From NCBI RefSeq assembly GCF_002943715.1, contig NZ_MQUA01000013.1, positions 1-64,000 on the forward strand: 64,000 nt of DNA. Reading direction: 5' to 3'. Both the position numbers and the translations under genes were made by a program. Each line of letters starts with the position of its first letter. The stretch's first letter is position 1. The notes under the pieces were generated by a model. The model was not told the origin of the DNA and ran no database searches. It saw nothing but the letters and a program-made list of their open reading frames with translations. This DNA comes from Polaribacter filamentus. GTDB lineage: Bacteria > Bacteroidota > Bacteroidia > Flavobacteriales > Flavobacteriaceae. This document shows positions 54,546-63,700 of the stretch, piece after piece.

Positions 54546-54936
54546 GTGGAGACGCCGAGAATCGAACTCGGGTCCAAACAAGCAGTCAAAAAGCTTTCTA
54601 CATACTTAGTTTTTGATTGGTTTTCGTTTAAAAGATGATCAAAAACAACCTACTTTTAACTTAACTTCTTTAGTTTCAAAAACCTGCCGAAGTTTCAGGT
54701 GTTCTATGTTTATATTTACGATGCCCTAATATGAAACGCCATAAACCAAGGCTGTTCGTGGACATAAAGCTTGCACACCTTGTGTGCCTAGGCTAATCCT
54801 ACTATATTTCGGATTAAGCAGCTAAAGCGTAGTTATCTTCGCCGTTTAAAAAGTTGAAATAAGTTTTACAAGAATAATTTCATTCCTTGGTATGCTTACA
54901 AATCTACTGATCTTGCTGTCAAAACCAGTCGTCCCC
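54546..54936 (-). ncRNA. ssrA: Transfer-messenger RNA (tmRNA)
   Basis: The minus-strand transcript starts GGGGACGACTGGTTTTGACA at 54936 and ends with the T-arm and acceptor GTTCGATTCTCGGCGTCTCC near 54547, whose GGGGACG and CGTCTCC ends pair (one G-U). The CCA end is not encoded. The tag reading frame at 54843-54814 reads GGC GAA GAT AAC TAC GCT TTA GCT GCT TAA, giving the degradation tag GEDNYALAA with the expected ALAA end. It rescues stalled ribosomes together with SmpB. A -7 box lies about 44 bases upstream. Confidence 0.97.
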
Positions 54937-54979
54937 AAAATGTCAAAGAAATATTTCTTATCCTAAGAAATATAGATTG

Positions 54980-54987
54980 CAAAAGTA
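54980..54987 (-). promoter_or_regulatory. -7 box upstream of ssrA
   Basis: On the minus strand TACTTTTG fits TAnnTTTG, 44 bases before the mature tmRNA 5' end, leaving a short leader for RNase P to remove. Confidence 0.5.
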
Positions 54988-55110
54988 TAAAAAAATACAG
55001 TTGTTTATCATTATAAAATCTAATATCTTCGAACAAATATTATACCAATACTACTAAACTCGTTTAAATTGAAAATATTTAAATCCGTTGTAGCTTCTAA
55101 AACATAAAAA

Positions 55111-56316
55111 ATGAAGTTTGCCATCATTAAAGAACTTAAAAACCCACCAGATAGAAGGGTTGTATTTTCTCCAGGAAAATTAAAAGAATTTCAAGATCAA
55201 TTCCCTTCATCAGAAATAAAGGTTGAAAAGTCTAATATTAGAATTTTTGCGGATGAAAAGTATAAAGAACTAGGTTTTGAAGTTTCCGAAGATATAAGTG
55301 ATTGCGAGGTGTTATTTGGCGTAAAAGAAGTACCAATAGGCGCTTTAATTCCGAATAAAAAATATTTTTTCTTTAGCCATACCATCAAAAAACAACCTTA
55401 TAATAGAGAATTGTTGAAAGCAATTTTAGAAAAAAATATTGAGTTGTTCGACCATGAAACCATTATCAAAGAAAATGGAGCACGTTTAATTGGTTTTGGA
55501 CGTTATGCTGGTATTGTTGGTGCTTACAATGGTTTTAGAGCTATTGGTATTACAAAAGAAACTTTCAATTTACCGAAGGCAGAAACGTTAGAAAATCAGC
55601 TAGAATTAATTTCTGAATTGAAGAAAATTAATGTATCAAATACTAAAATTCTACTAACAGGTAGCGGTAAAGTGGCCTACGGTGCGAAAGAGATGCTGGA
55701 TGCAATGAAGATTAAAAAGGTTTCTGTAAATGACTATATAACAAAGACTTTGAGTGAATCTGTTTATTGTTTTCTAGATGTTTTAGATTACAATAAGCGT
55801 AAAGATGGAAAAGTAATTGATAATTACGATTTTTATAATAATCCAGAAGAATATGAATCTGATTTTATGCGTTTTGCAAACGTAACAGATTTCTTTATTG
55901 CTGGGCATTTTTATGGAAACGGAGCGCCTTATTTATTTACCAGAGAAGATGCTAAATCAGAAGATTTTAATATCAAATATGTTGCAGATATTTCTTGTGA
56001 TGTAGATGGTCCTGTTGCGTCAACTTTAAGAGCATCTACAATTGCAAATCCCTTTTACGGCTACAATCCTCAAACAGAAGCCGAAGTAGATTTTAAAGAC
56101 AAAAATGCTATTGTCGTGATGGCAGTTGATAATTTACCTTGTGAATTACCACAAGACGCAAGTGAAGGTTTTGGAGAAATGTTTTTAGAAAATGTAATTC
56201 CTGCTTTTTTTAATAATGATAAATATGGCGTTTTAGAGCGTGCAAAAATGACGGAAAACGGAAAGTTAACAGCACGTTTTTCATACTTACAAGATTATGT
56301 AGACGGAAAAGAATAA
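55111..56316 (+). CDS. Saccharopine dehydrogenase-like NAD(P)-dependent oxidoreductase
   Basis: A 401-residue protein of the alanine dehydrogenase/saccharopine dehydrogenase fold. FAIIKELKNPPDRRVVFSP is the typical N-terminal substrate-binding start; ELFDHETIIKENGARLIGFG and RYAGIVGAYNGFRAIGI follow; ILLTGSGKVAYGAKEMLDAM is the Rossmann segment near residue 188; DISCDVDGPVASTLRASTIA and NPFYGYNP near residue 300 are conserved in lysine-forming saccharopine dehydrogenases. The probable reaction is NAD-dependent cleavage of saccharopine to lysine and 2-oxoglutarate, but another amino-acid dehydrogenase function is not ruled out. Its stop directly abuts the start of a DUF3820 gene. Confidence 0.82.
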   Translation: MKFAIIKELKNPPDRRVVFSPGKLKEFQDQFPSSEIKVEKSNIRIFADEKYKELGFEVSEDISDCEVLFGVKEVPIGALIPNKKYFFFSHTIKKQPYNRELLKAILEKNIELFDHETIIKENGARLIGFGRYAGIVGAYNGFRAIGITKETFNLPKAETLENQLELISELKKINVSNTKILLTGSGKVAYGAKEMLDAMKIKKVSVNDYITKTLSESVYCFLDVLDYNKRKDGKVIDNYDFYNNPEEYESDFMRFANVTDFFIAGHFYGNGAPYLFTREDAKSEDFNIKYVADISCDVDGPVASTLRASTIANPFYGYNPQTEAEVDFKDKNAIVVMAVDNLPCELPQDASEGFGEMFLENVIPAFFNNDKYGVLERAKMTENGKLTARFSYLQDYVDGKE

Positions 56317-56538
56317 ATGACAGAAGACAAACAATTTCTTATTGATTTAGCTAAAATGAAAATGCCATTTGGTAAATACAAAGGCACTTTTTTAATTGAT
56401 TTACCAGAACATTATATTGTTTGGTACAAAACCAAAGGTTTCCCAAACGGAAAGCTAGGAAAGCAAATGGAGTTGGTTTATGAACTTCAATTAAATGGTT
56501 TAGAGGATATGATTAGAGAAATTAGAAGAAAATTTTAA
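56317..56538 (+). CDS. DUF3820 family protein
   Basis: A 73-residue protein with the family pattern MPFGKYKGTFLIDLPEHYIVWY then KGFPNGKLGKQMELVYELQL (the MPFGKYKG and DLPExYxxW motifs). The function is unknown; some relatives are annotated as putative quorum-sensing-regulated factors without firm evidence. The start codon follows the preceding stop with no gap, so it is in an operon with the saccharopine dehydrogenase-like gene. Its last 4 bases overlap the convergent membrane-protein gene. Confidence 0.88.
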   Translation: MTEDKQFLIDLAKMKMPFGKYKGTFLIDLPEHYIVWYKTKGFPNGKLGKQMELVYELQLNGLEDMIREIRRKF

Positions 56539-57098
56539 TTTTTAACCACCAAACCATACGTGATATGAGCAATTCCTAGAATGTAAATTGAGGAATACCA
56601 GTAATTTGGAACTAAAATGCAGATCACTGTAAGGAGCAGACTTATACCAGATAAGACAAATAAATCTTTACTTTTTTTATTTTTTAGAAATAGGAGTGAA
56701 ATACCATATAAGAATAAAAAGGTAGGCGTCATATAATCTGCAAAATCTTGAGTAGTTAAGACAATAAGAACCGAAAAAATTACTATAAAACTAGTTGAAA
56801 ATGCTTGGGATTTTATTTTAGTTTTAGTATTCCAAAGCTTATATTCTTGTCTCCTTGCCTTTCTTTGACCTTTAAAAAACAACGCCAAAGCAGAAAGTAC
56901 CATTGTTAAGAAAATAATACCTAGTACTAAAATTTCAATAATTTCTGCAGATAGCATGCCCATTGGGTTATCATCAATTAAAAAACCTTCAAGTATTTTT
57001 TTAATAAAAAAAGCAGCTAATAAAAAGTACAATCCAATTTGAATACTTGAATATCCTTTTAAAGAAAAATTTAACTGAAAATTATCTTGTTTATCCAT
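56535..57098 (-). CDS. Hypothetical integral membrane protein
   Basis: A 187-residue protein with about six hydrophobic helices: IQIGLYFLLAAFFIKKILE, ILVLGIIFLTMVLSALALFF, AFSTSFIVIFSVLIVLTTQD, YMTPTFLFLYGISLLFLK, FVLSGISLLLTVICILVP and SSIYILGIAHITYGLVVKN. A basic stretch (KGQRKARRQEYKLWNTKTK) separates the first and second pairs. It is probably an inner-membrane protein. The family is not recognised and no catalytic motif is visible. Confidence 0.65.
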   Translation of the reverse strand: MDKQDNFQLNFSLKGYSSIQIGLYFLLAAFFIKKILEGFLIDDNPMGMLSAEIIEILVLGIIFLTMVLSALALFFKGQRKARRQEYKLWNTKTKIKSQAFSTSFIVIFSVLIVLTTQDFADYMTPTFLFLYGISLLFLKNKKSKDLFVLSGISLLLTVICILVPNYWYSSIYILGIAHITYGLVVKN

Positions 57099-57118
57099 AA
57101 ACTTTATAAATCTGGGTA

Positions 57119-57292
57119 ATATACAAAAAAATCAAACTTGTAAAAGCATACATTTTAAATCAGGGAGAACCTTTTAAAACGGTTTTAATGTATTTACAGA
57201 TTTTAATTGAAAGTACTTTTTTGGAAAATGATTTAAAATTAAATGAAAAGTACGTATTTTTTATTCGGATGACAAACATTTTTGTTAATTAA
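57119..57292 (+). pseudogene. Remnant of a small DUF1801-like protein gene
   Basis: A frame without ATG reads KLVKAYILNQGEPFKTVLMY, LQILIESTFLENDLKLNEKY and ends RMTNIFVN with a stop at 57290. This resembles the first half of small flavobacterial DUF1801-type proteins (relatives read VxAYIxxQxEPFxSILxxLQxLIExxFPExxxKxKW). Start and second half are missing. The rest of 57293-57660 shows nothing I recognise. Confidence 0.45.
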
Positions 57293-57661
57293 TTCGCACT
57301 TAAAAAAGGTTATAAAATTTATTATTTTATATTTCCACGCTTTATCATAGTAAAATGACTTTGAATTACTGAAAACATAAAAGTTGTAAATTGGTTAAAG
57401 TCTTCTAAAATAATGGATATAAAGGAATAAATTGTAAGCACGATTTCTAGTTAGTATCCTAGAAAAAAGAGTAAGGATTTCATAAAGCAAAGTAATCAAT
57501 TCATTTTTATCTTAAAATGCAAAGCATCTTTTTTGTTAATGAATAAAACCAAATTAATATTTATTTTCGGATTTTTAATAGTTAAAGTTGTTGTATTTTT
57601 TCTTTAGTAATTATTGGTTTTTGAAAATTTTTCTTCCCTTTAATTTACTTAATCAAAAATA

Positions 57662-57697
57662 AAAATCCTTCAGGTTTTAGAAACTTGAAGGATTTTA
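57662..57697 (-). terminator. kdsA terminator
   Basis: AAATCCTTCAGGTTT and AAACTTGAAGGATTT form a 15-bp stem with wobble pairs, flanked by A and T runs. It is 20 bases past the kdsA stop. Confidence 0.7.
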
Positions 57698-57717
57698 AAA
57701 GTAGTAATTAAATAATT

Positions 57718-58536
57718 TTATAAACTATTGATTGTTTTTCTAATCGCAACTAAATTACTTAATAGACTTTCTAAATTGTCTAAATGCAACATATTTGCGC
57801 CGTCGCTTTTTGCGTTTGCAGGATCAAAATGAGTTTCAATAAATAAACCATCTACGTTATTTACGATTCCTGCTCTGGCAATTGTTTCAATCATATCTGG
57901 TCTTCCGCCAGTAATTCCTGCGGTTTGATTCGGCTGCTGTAAAGAGTGCGTTACATCCAAAATTGTTGGTGCAAACTTACGCATTTCTGGAATCCCTCTA
58001 AAATCGACAATCATATCTTGGTAACCAAACATGGTTCCGCGATCTGTAATCCAAGCTTTGTTAGAACCCGCATCGAGAACTTTTTGCACTGCGTGTTTCA
58101 TGGAAGCCGGACTCATAAATTGCCCTTTTTTTAAATTCACTACTTTTCCTGTTTCTGCGGCAGCAACAACTAAATCTGTCTGTCGTACTAAAAAAGCAGG
58201 GATTTGCAAAACATCTACATATTCAGCTGCTTTCTGAGCGTCAGAAACTTCATGAATATCTGTAACCGTTGGCACACCAAAAGTTTCAGAAACTTTACGT
58301 AAAATTTTTAGCGCCTTTTCATCGCCAATTCCCGTAAAACTGTCAATTCTACTTCTGTTTGCTTTTTTAAAACTTCCTTTAAAAATAAAAGGAATTTTTA
58401 ATTTATCAGTAATTGAAACTATTTTTTCAGCAATTCTTAATGCCATTTCTTCGCCTTCAATAGCGCAAGGTCCTGCTAAAAGGAAAAAATTGTTCTCGTT
58501 TGTGTGTTTTATATTCGGAATTTCAGATAAAATCAT
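57718..58536 (-). CDS. kdsA: 3-deoxy-8-phosphooctulonate synthase
   Basis: From ATG 58536 the protein has 272 residues and starts MILSEIPNIKHTNENNFFLL. A TATTTTTG promoter box at 58553-58560 lies before this ATG, so the upstream in-frame start at 58563 is unlikely. KDO-8-phosphate synthase signatures are LLAGPCAIEGEEMALRIAE, FKGSFKKANRSRIDSFTG, GVPTVTDIHEVSDAQ, QIPAFLVRQTDLVVAAAETG and FIETHFDPANAKSDGANML. It condenses phosphoenolpyruvate with arabinose 5-phosphate to make KDO-8-P for lipopolysaccharide. Divergent from the M28 peptidase. Confidence 0.95.
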   Translation of the reverse strand: MILSEIPNIKHTNENNFFLLAGPCAIEGEEMALRIAEKIVSITDKLKIPFIFKGSFKKANRSRIDSFTGIGDEKALKILRKVSETFGVPTVTDIHEVSDAQKAAEYVDVLQIPAFLVRQTDLVVAAAETGKVVNLKKGQFMSPASMKHAVQKVLDAGSNKAWITDRGTMFGYQDMIVDFRGIPEMRKFAPTILDVTHSLQQPNQTAGITGGRPDMIETIARAGIVNNVDGLFIETHFDPANAKSDGANMLHLDNLESLLSNLVAIRKTINSL

Positions 58537-58552
58537 TTGTATTAATTTTACG

Positions 58553-58560
58553 CAAAAATA
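58553..58560 (-). promoter_or_regulatory. -7 box of the kdsA promoter
   Basis: On the minus strand TATTTTTG fits TAnnTTTG and lies 17 bases before ATG 58536, deciding the start choice. Confidence 0.55.
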
Positions 58561-58604
58561 CATAAAAAATTTGCGTTATATTTATCCTTTTAAAAACTGA
58601 AAAA

Positions 58605-59615
58605 ATGAATAGAATTTATATCACTTTAATAGCATTAGCATTTATAATTTCTTGCGACAGTGCAAAGAATGTTACTAAGACGCATGTTGCATCAACCAAA
58701 ATAGAAGTTTTAAGAAACGCCTTTTTTATCGATTCTTTAACGGTTAAAAAGCATTTATATACATTGGCTTCTGATGAAATGGAAGGAAGAAAATCTGGAA
58801 CTCCGGGCATTGAAAAAGCTGCGAAATATATAGAAAATGAATTTAAAAGAATTGGTTTATCCACTTTTGATGACTTAGAAACGTATAGACAAACCTTTAA
58901 TTTTAAACCAAGAAAAGGGAAGGAGGAAATTACGAGCGCAAATATTATTGGTGTTTTAGAAGGCAAAAGTAAAAAAGACGAATATGTTATTATTTCTGCA
59001 CATTATGATCATTTAGGAAATGAAGGAAAAGGAGATGACAAAATTTATAATGGTGCAAATGATGATGCTTCTGGCGTTACTGGTGTTTTAGCGTTGGCAG
59101 AATATTTTAAAAAAGTAGGGAATGAAAGAACAATTCTTTTTGCTGCTTTTACGGGTGAAGAAATGGGTTTGATTGGTTCTACTCATTTTGGAAAGGGAAT
59201 AGACGCGAGTAAATTTGTTGCAGGAATCAATTTAGAAATGATTGGTAAAGTACCAAGTTTTGGCCCAAATACAGCTTGGTTAACTGGTTTTGAAAGATCA
59301 GATTTTGGAAAGATTATTCAGAAGAATTTAGTAGGAACTGGATATCAGTTATTTCCTGATCCCTATACAAATTTTAACTTATTTTTTAGATCAGACAATG
59401 CTTCTTTGGCTCGCTTAGGCGTGCCTTCTCATACATTTTCTACAACACCAATTGATGTAGATAAGGATTATCATCAAGTTTCTGATGAAGCTGAAACTTT
59501 AAATATGACCGTAATTACACAAACAATTCAGGCAGTTGCAAAAGGAACAGAAAGTATTATTAATGGTAAGGATACCCCAACCAGGGTTTTGCTAGAAGAT
59601 GACAAAAAACAGTAA
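58605..59615 (+). CDS. M28-family metallopeptidase lipoprotein
   Basis: A 336-residue protein with a lipoprotein signal (FIISC, Cys near residue 17) and an M28 peptidase domain. The PA-like helper region is short. Zinc ligands are seen in SAHYDHLG (His, Asp), NGANDDASGVTGVL (bridging Asp), TGEEMGLIGSTHFG (catalytic Glu and ligand Glu), an Asp-containing RSDNASLARLGVPSHTF, and DKDYHQVSDEA (His). It probably acts as an aminopeptidase in the periplasm. It is 4 bases upstream of a DUF4136 lipoprotein gene, and the two form a small operon. Confidence 0.88.
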   Translation: MNRIYITLIALAFIISCDSAKNVTKTHVASTKIEVLRNAFFIDSLTVKKHLYTLASDEMEGRKSGTPGIEKAAKYIENEFKRIGLSTFDDLETYRQTFNFKPRKGKEEITSANIIGVLEGKSKKDEYVIISAHYDHLGNEGKGDDKIYNGANDDASGVTGVLALAEYFKKVGNERTILFAAFTGEEMGLIGSTHFGKGIDASKFVAGINLEMIGKVPSFGPNTAWLTGFERSDFGKIIQKNLVGTGYQLFPDPYTNFNLFFRSDNASLARLGVPSHTFSTTPIDVDKDYHQVSDEAETLNMTVITQTIQAVAKGTESIINGKDTPTRVLLEDDKKQ

Positions 59616-59618
59616 TTA

Positions 59619-60140
59619 ATGAAGAATTTAAAATATTTATTTTTGTTTTTATTGATGGGATGTTCGTCTTCGAAAGTGATGACGGATTTTGATAATACCA
59701 TTAATTTTTCTGATTTTAAAACCTATAGTTTTTATGAAGATGTTGGTCAAGGTTTAAATGAATTAGATGTAAATAGAGTAACTTCTGCGCTCAAATTGGA
59801 AATGAAACAACGGACTTTTCAAGAAGTTGAAAATCCTGATTTTTTCATCAATTTTACTTCGAAAATATCAGAAAATCCAAATAAAAATTTAATAGGAATA
59901 GGGTTAGGAAATGATGGTTTTGGTCTTTCTGGCGGAATACCAATTGGAGGTAAGAAGTTAAATGAAGAATTTGTTATTGAGTTTGTGAACGCTAAAACAG
60001 ATCAAGTAATTTGGGAAGGGATTTTAAACTCTACAATAAAAGAAAAAAGAACTCCAGAACAAAAGAAACTTCATTTTAATGAAATTATAAAAAAGATTTT
60101 GGACACGTATTCACCAAAAAATAATTCCTCTAAAAACTAA
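59619..60140 (+). CDS. DUF4136 domain-containing lipoprotein (copy 2)
   Basis: A 173-residue paralogue of the gene at 47.5 kb: lipobox FLLMGC (Cys near residue 15), then MTDFDNTINFSDFKTYSFYE, a helix ALKLEMKQRTFQEVENPDFF, a glycine-rich loop (GIGLGNDGFGLSGGIPIGG) and FVIEFVNAKTDQVIWEGILN. It ends HFNEIIKKILDTYSPKNNSS. The function is unknown. Its stop lies inside the stem of a strong bidirectional terminator. It is co-transcribed with the M28 peptidase. Confidence 0.88.
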   Translation: MKNLKYLFLFLLMGCSSSKVMTDFDNTINFSDFKTYSFYEDVGQGLNELDVNRVTSALKLEMKQRTFQEVENPDFFINFTSKISENPNKNLIGIGLGNDGFGLSGGIPIGGKKLNEEFVIEFVNAKTDQVIWEGILNSTIKEKRTPEQKKLHFNEIIKKILDTYSPKNNSSKN

Positions 60141-60155
60141 TTTAGAGGAATTATT
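60120..60155. terminator. Bidirectional terminator
   Basis: AATAATTCCTCTAAA (60120-60134) and TTTAGAGGAATTATT (60141-60155) form a perfect 15-bp stem, followed by a TTTT stretch. It separates the DUF4136 gene and the small outer-membrane protein gene. Confidence 0.85.
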
Positions 60156-60174
60156 ATTTTAAAAAATGTTGTTC

Positions 60175-60621
60175 TTAAAACTGATATCTAACAGCTAAAG
60201 AAAAGCTCGAATTTAATCCATCTAAGCCACCAGCAACACCAATTTCTGGTCTATAATCTATAGAAAGTAAAACAGGTTCGTTAAAATTATATTCAATTCC
60301 GATTACTCCGGCGCCATAAATTCCTGTTCCGTTTGCAGAAACAATTCCTCCACCAAAGCCAGCATACCAGTTAAATTGCTCTTCTAAACTCCAAACCCAT
60401 TGATATAAACCGGTTGCTTTAAAATCAGCAAATTCGTTTGCCAAACCTAAATCAATTTCTAACCTATTGTTATTTCCTAGAGCTTTTTGATACGAAATTT
60501 CTCCGCCTGCTCCATTTCCACCACTTAATCGTAAACCAATTGCATTATCAGCAATATCCTGCGCATTTACAGACAACGTTAGCGATACTAATAAACCAAA
60601 TATGAATACTACTTTTTTCAT
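60175..60621 (-). CDS. Small outer-membrane beta-barrel protein
   Basis: A 148-residue protein with a signal peptide (ends SVNAQ near residue 21). The mature part has eight alternating strands with glycine and aromatic residues (AIGLRLSGGNGAGGEISYQK; FNWYAGFGGGIVSANGTG; AGVIGIEYNFNEPVLLSIDY) and ends SFSLAVRYQF, a typical outer-membrane C-terminus with terminal Phe. It fits small OmpA-like/OmpW-like eight-stranded barrels. The role is unknown. It is convergent with the DUF4136 gene. Confidence 0.8.
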   Translation of the reverse strand: MKKVVFIFGLLVSLTLSVNAQDIADNAIGLRLSGGNGAGGEISYQKALGNNNRLEIDLGLANEFADFKATGLYQWVWSLEEQFNWYAGFGGGIVSANGTGIYGAGVIGIEYNFNEPVLLSIDYRPEIGVAGGLDGLNSSFSLAVRYQF

Positions 60622-60716
60622 AATTATATATTTTTTGAGTTGAATTTGAGAACAAATTTAAGAAATCAATCCTCTTTTTCGATTCTATTATTTTAAACTT
60701 TTGTTAAATAAAATGG

Positions 60717-63700
60717 TTATTTTTCTAATACATTAATTCTGATACCTTTAGAATGACTGCTAAATTCCGGTGCATACATACTTTGTATCGTTGTAATTCC
60801 GTTGCTAAAATTACCAGCATTATTTACCCGAACTTCATATTCAAAAACATAAATTCCTTTAGGTATTCTATCAAAAAAGAAATTAGTTGCTGCGTCTTTT
60901 GTGCTTTCATAATAGCCTAGATTATCTTGCCATTTGTATTGGGACAGTACGTTAACTGGTTCAACTCCAGAAGCACGCATATCTTTCATGTGAACAAATT
61001 CCATATCTCTATCCGAACTCAATTCTATTCTTACCGTAATTAAATCTCCTATTTTTATGGAAGTATTTTTAGTAATTTCTTTCAATTCTTTTCCTGTATC
61101 AGAATTTACTTTCAAAAATAATTTTTTACTGATTTTTAACGGAGTTTCTGCGGATGTAATTTTATCTAAATCTTCAAAATATTGCCAATACAAACCTCCC
61201 CAAGCAATTCCGTTTCCTTTTTTGTTGATGGTAACTTCGCCCATTTTTGATTTAATTTCATCCGTATTCCAAGAAGTTTTAAAATATCCTGTTGCAGCTT
61301 CCACTTTTATAGCTGGCATTTCTAATGGATTTATTTCTAAGTCACCCACCTTAATGTCGACCATTTCTGTAACAGAAACCCAATCACTTCCATTTAATAA
61401 CAATGCATAAACGGCTTCTGTAGTTGCTTTTGTAGTTTTCCAACTATTTGTTTGCTTGTTTTTTAGCAACCAAATTTTTAAATTATCGATCGTTTCTACA
61501 TCATTTTCAATTTCAGAAAAAGTTTCAATCAGCAAAGACTGCGTTTCAACTGGCGCTTGATAATAGTAATAACCAGCGGTATTGGTTTTCCAATACATTC
61601 CTAATTCGTCAGAAGTAATAGAATTTTCTTTTAAAGATTTTAAAATTTTATTTGCAACTGCTTTTTCATCATTTCTAAAAAGAGACAATGCAATTTGACC
61701 TTTTGCATATAAATTGTACTCATTCCAATATTTTGAGGTTTGATTTTGATAATAATCAACAGCATTTTTTGTTTTTTCATCTAAAGTAATACTACTATAA
61801 AAACTACGCATATATAAATGCTGAATCGTAAAATAATTCAAGTTGTTTTTTTCTAAGAACTCGGTATATTTTTCCGTTCCTTCTTTTTTTGTTTTTGATT
61901 CGGCTTTAATTTCTGATGCTCTTTCTATTAATTTTGTATACTGACCTAATAATTCTTTGTCTAGAAAACGTACTGCTTTTTCAAGCATATCTTTAGTGGA
62001 TGCGTTAAAATCAGAAACACCTAATTTTTGTAAATGCCCAAAACCAGTGGCAATATGTTGTGTAATATAAATACTTTCATATCTACTGCCTTTAAACCAA
62101 GGAAATCCACCAGAATTCATCTGCATATCTTGCAACTTATTGATGGCTTTTTCTTTTTCGTTTTTCATTTTCGTCAAATCGAGCAATATCGCAATCCTTT
62201 TCTTTTGTTCAGTTTCTGATTGTGCATCTCTTAACCAAGGAGTTTCTTGAATAATCAATGACTTTAATTCTTGATTTTTCTCTAAATTCGATAAAAGTGC
62301 ATCCGAGGACGCCCAAGAATTAAACACTTCTTGAATCTTCGGATTTGAATTTGCCACAAAACTAGCTAACGTGTTTGCATAAAGGCGAGAGAAGGTTTGT
62401 TCTGCACATTCATAAGGATATTCCATTAAATATGGCAAAGATTGAATGGCATACCAAACAGGATTCGATGTCATTTCTAGCGTTAATTTGTGATTTTTTA
62501 AAGTTGTTGAATTAGAGTTTTTCAATTTATCCAACGTAAAGGTTTTGGTTTCATTTGCCCGAATCCACATAGAAAGTGTTTCGGTAACTAACATTCTATT
62601 TGATAAAACAGGCAACACATTTTGTTCTCCATCAGAAAAATCGCCGGCTTTTGCAACAATTTTATATTGAACAGCTTGCACCGTTTCCGGAATCGATAAA
62701 TTCCAAGAAACATTTGTATTGCCTTCTTTATCAACTTTGAAACTTTTAGTAGCATTTGTGTTTTGTAATTCAGTATTTATTTCTTTCCCAGTAATAGGAT
62801 CCGTTAAAATTAATTTAGCTACACCGCTTAATTGATTATTTGTTAAGTTGGTAATTTTCGCGCTCAATGTAATAGTATCTTTTTCACGTAAAAAACGAGG
62901 CGCATTTGGCACTACCATTAATTCTTTTTGAGTAACCGTTTGCAAGGTTTTACTTGCTGATTTTAAATCTTTAGAATGTGCTAACAATTGCAATTTCCAT
63001 CTTGTTAAAGCTTCTGGCATTGTAAAATTGAAACTTATTTTCCCGTTTTCATCCGTTTTTAATTGTGGGAAAAAGAAAGCCGTTTCTTTAAAGTTTTTAC
63101 GAGCTTGTACTTTTGATAATTCCTTATCTAGCTTTGCCAAGCCAGCTTTTGTAGTGATAATTATAACTCCGTTTACTGCTTTTGCACCATAAAGTGATGT
63201 GGCAGCGGCATCCTTTAAAACTTGAATTTCTGCAATATCATTTTCATTTAAATTGAATTTATCAACAAGTACACCATCAACAATATACAAAGGTTGATTT
63301 TCTCCAGAAATTGATGAGTTTCCTCTAATTTTAACAAAAGGAATATTCTCAGAATTTTCACTTTCTTCAATCATAACTCCAGCTACTTTTCCTTTTAATA
63401 AACTTAAACTCCCAGTTATAGATTCTTTTTTTTGAGTTCCATAACCAACAACTACAACTTCATCTAAATTACTTTCATCAGCTTCTAATTTGAGATCTAA
63501 GTTTGTTTGTTTACTTATAGTAATTTCTTGAGATTTAAATCCTAAATAACTAACTATCAAAACATCCCCAGTTTTAATTTTAATGGAATAGTTGCCATCA
63601 AAATCTGTTTGTGTTCCAAAAGTTGTTCCGCTAATTTGAACGTTAACTCCAGGCAAAGGTTCTCCATTTTTATCAGCTATAAAGCCAGTAATTGTTCCGT

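Noticed and set aside
54369..54638. An 89-codon plus-strand open frame
   Set aside because: Its second half lies antisense to the tmRNA 3' end and terminator (VETPRIELGS is the T-arm read backwards); only the first part is a recombinase remnant.
54546..55110. tRNA gene near tmRNA
   Set aside because: The only T-arm-like sequence belongs to tmRNA; no other cloverleaf was seen in the window.
57293..57660. Possible further gene between the DUF1801-like remnant and kdsA
   Set aside because: No frame of useful length or recognisable protein similarity.
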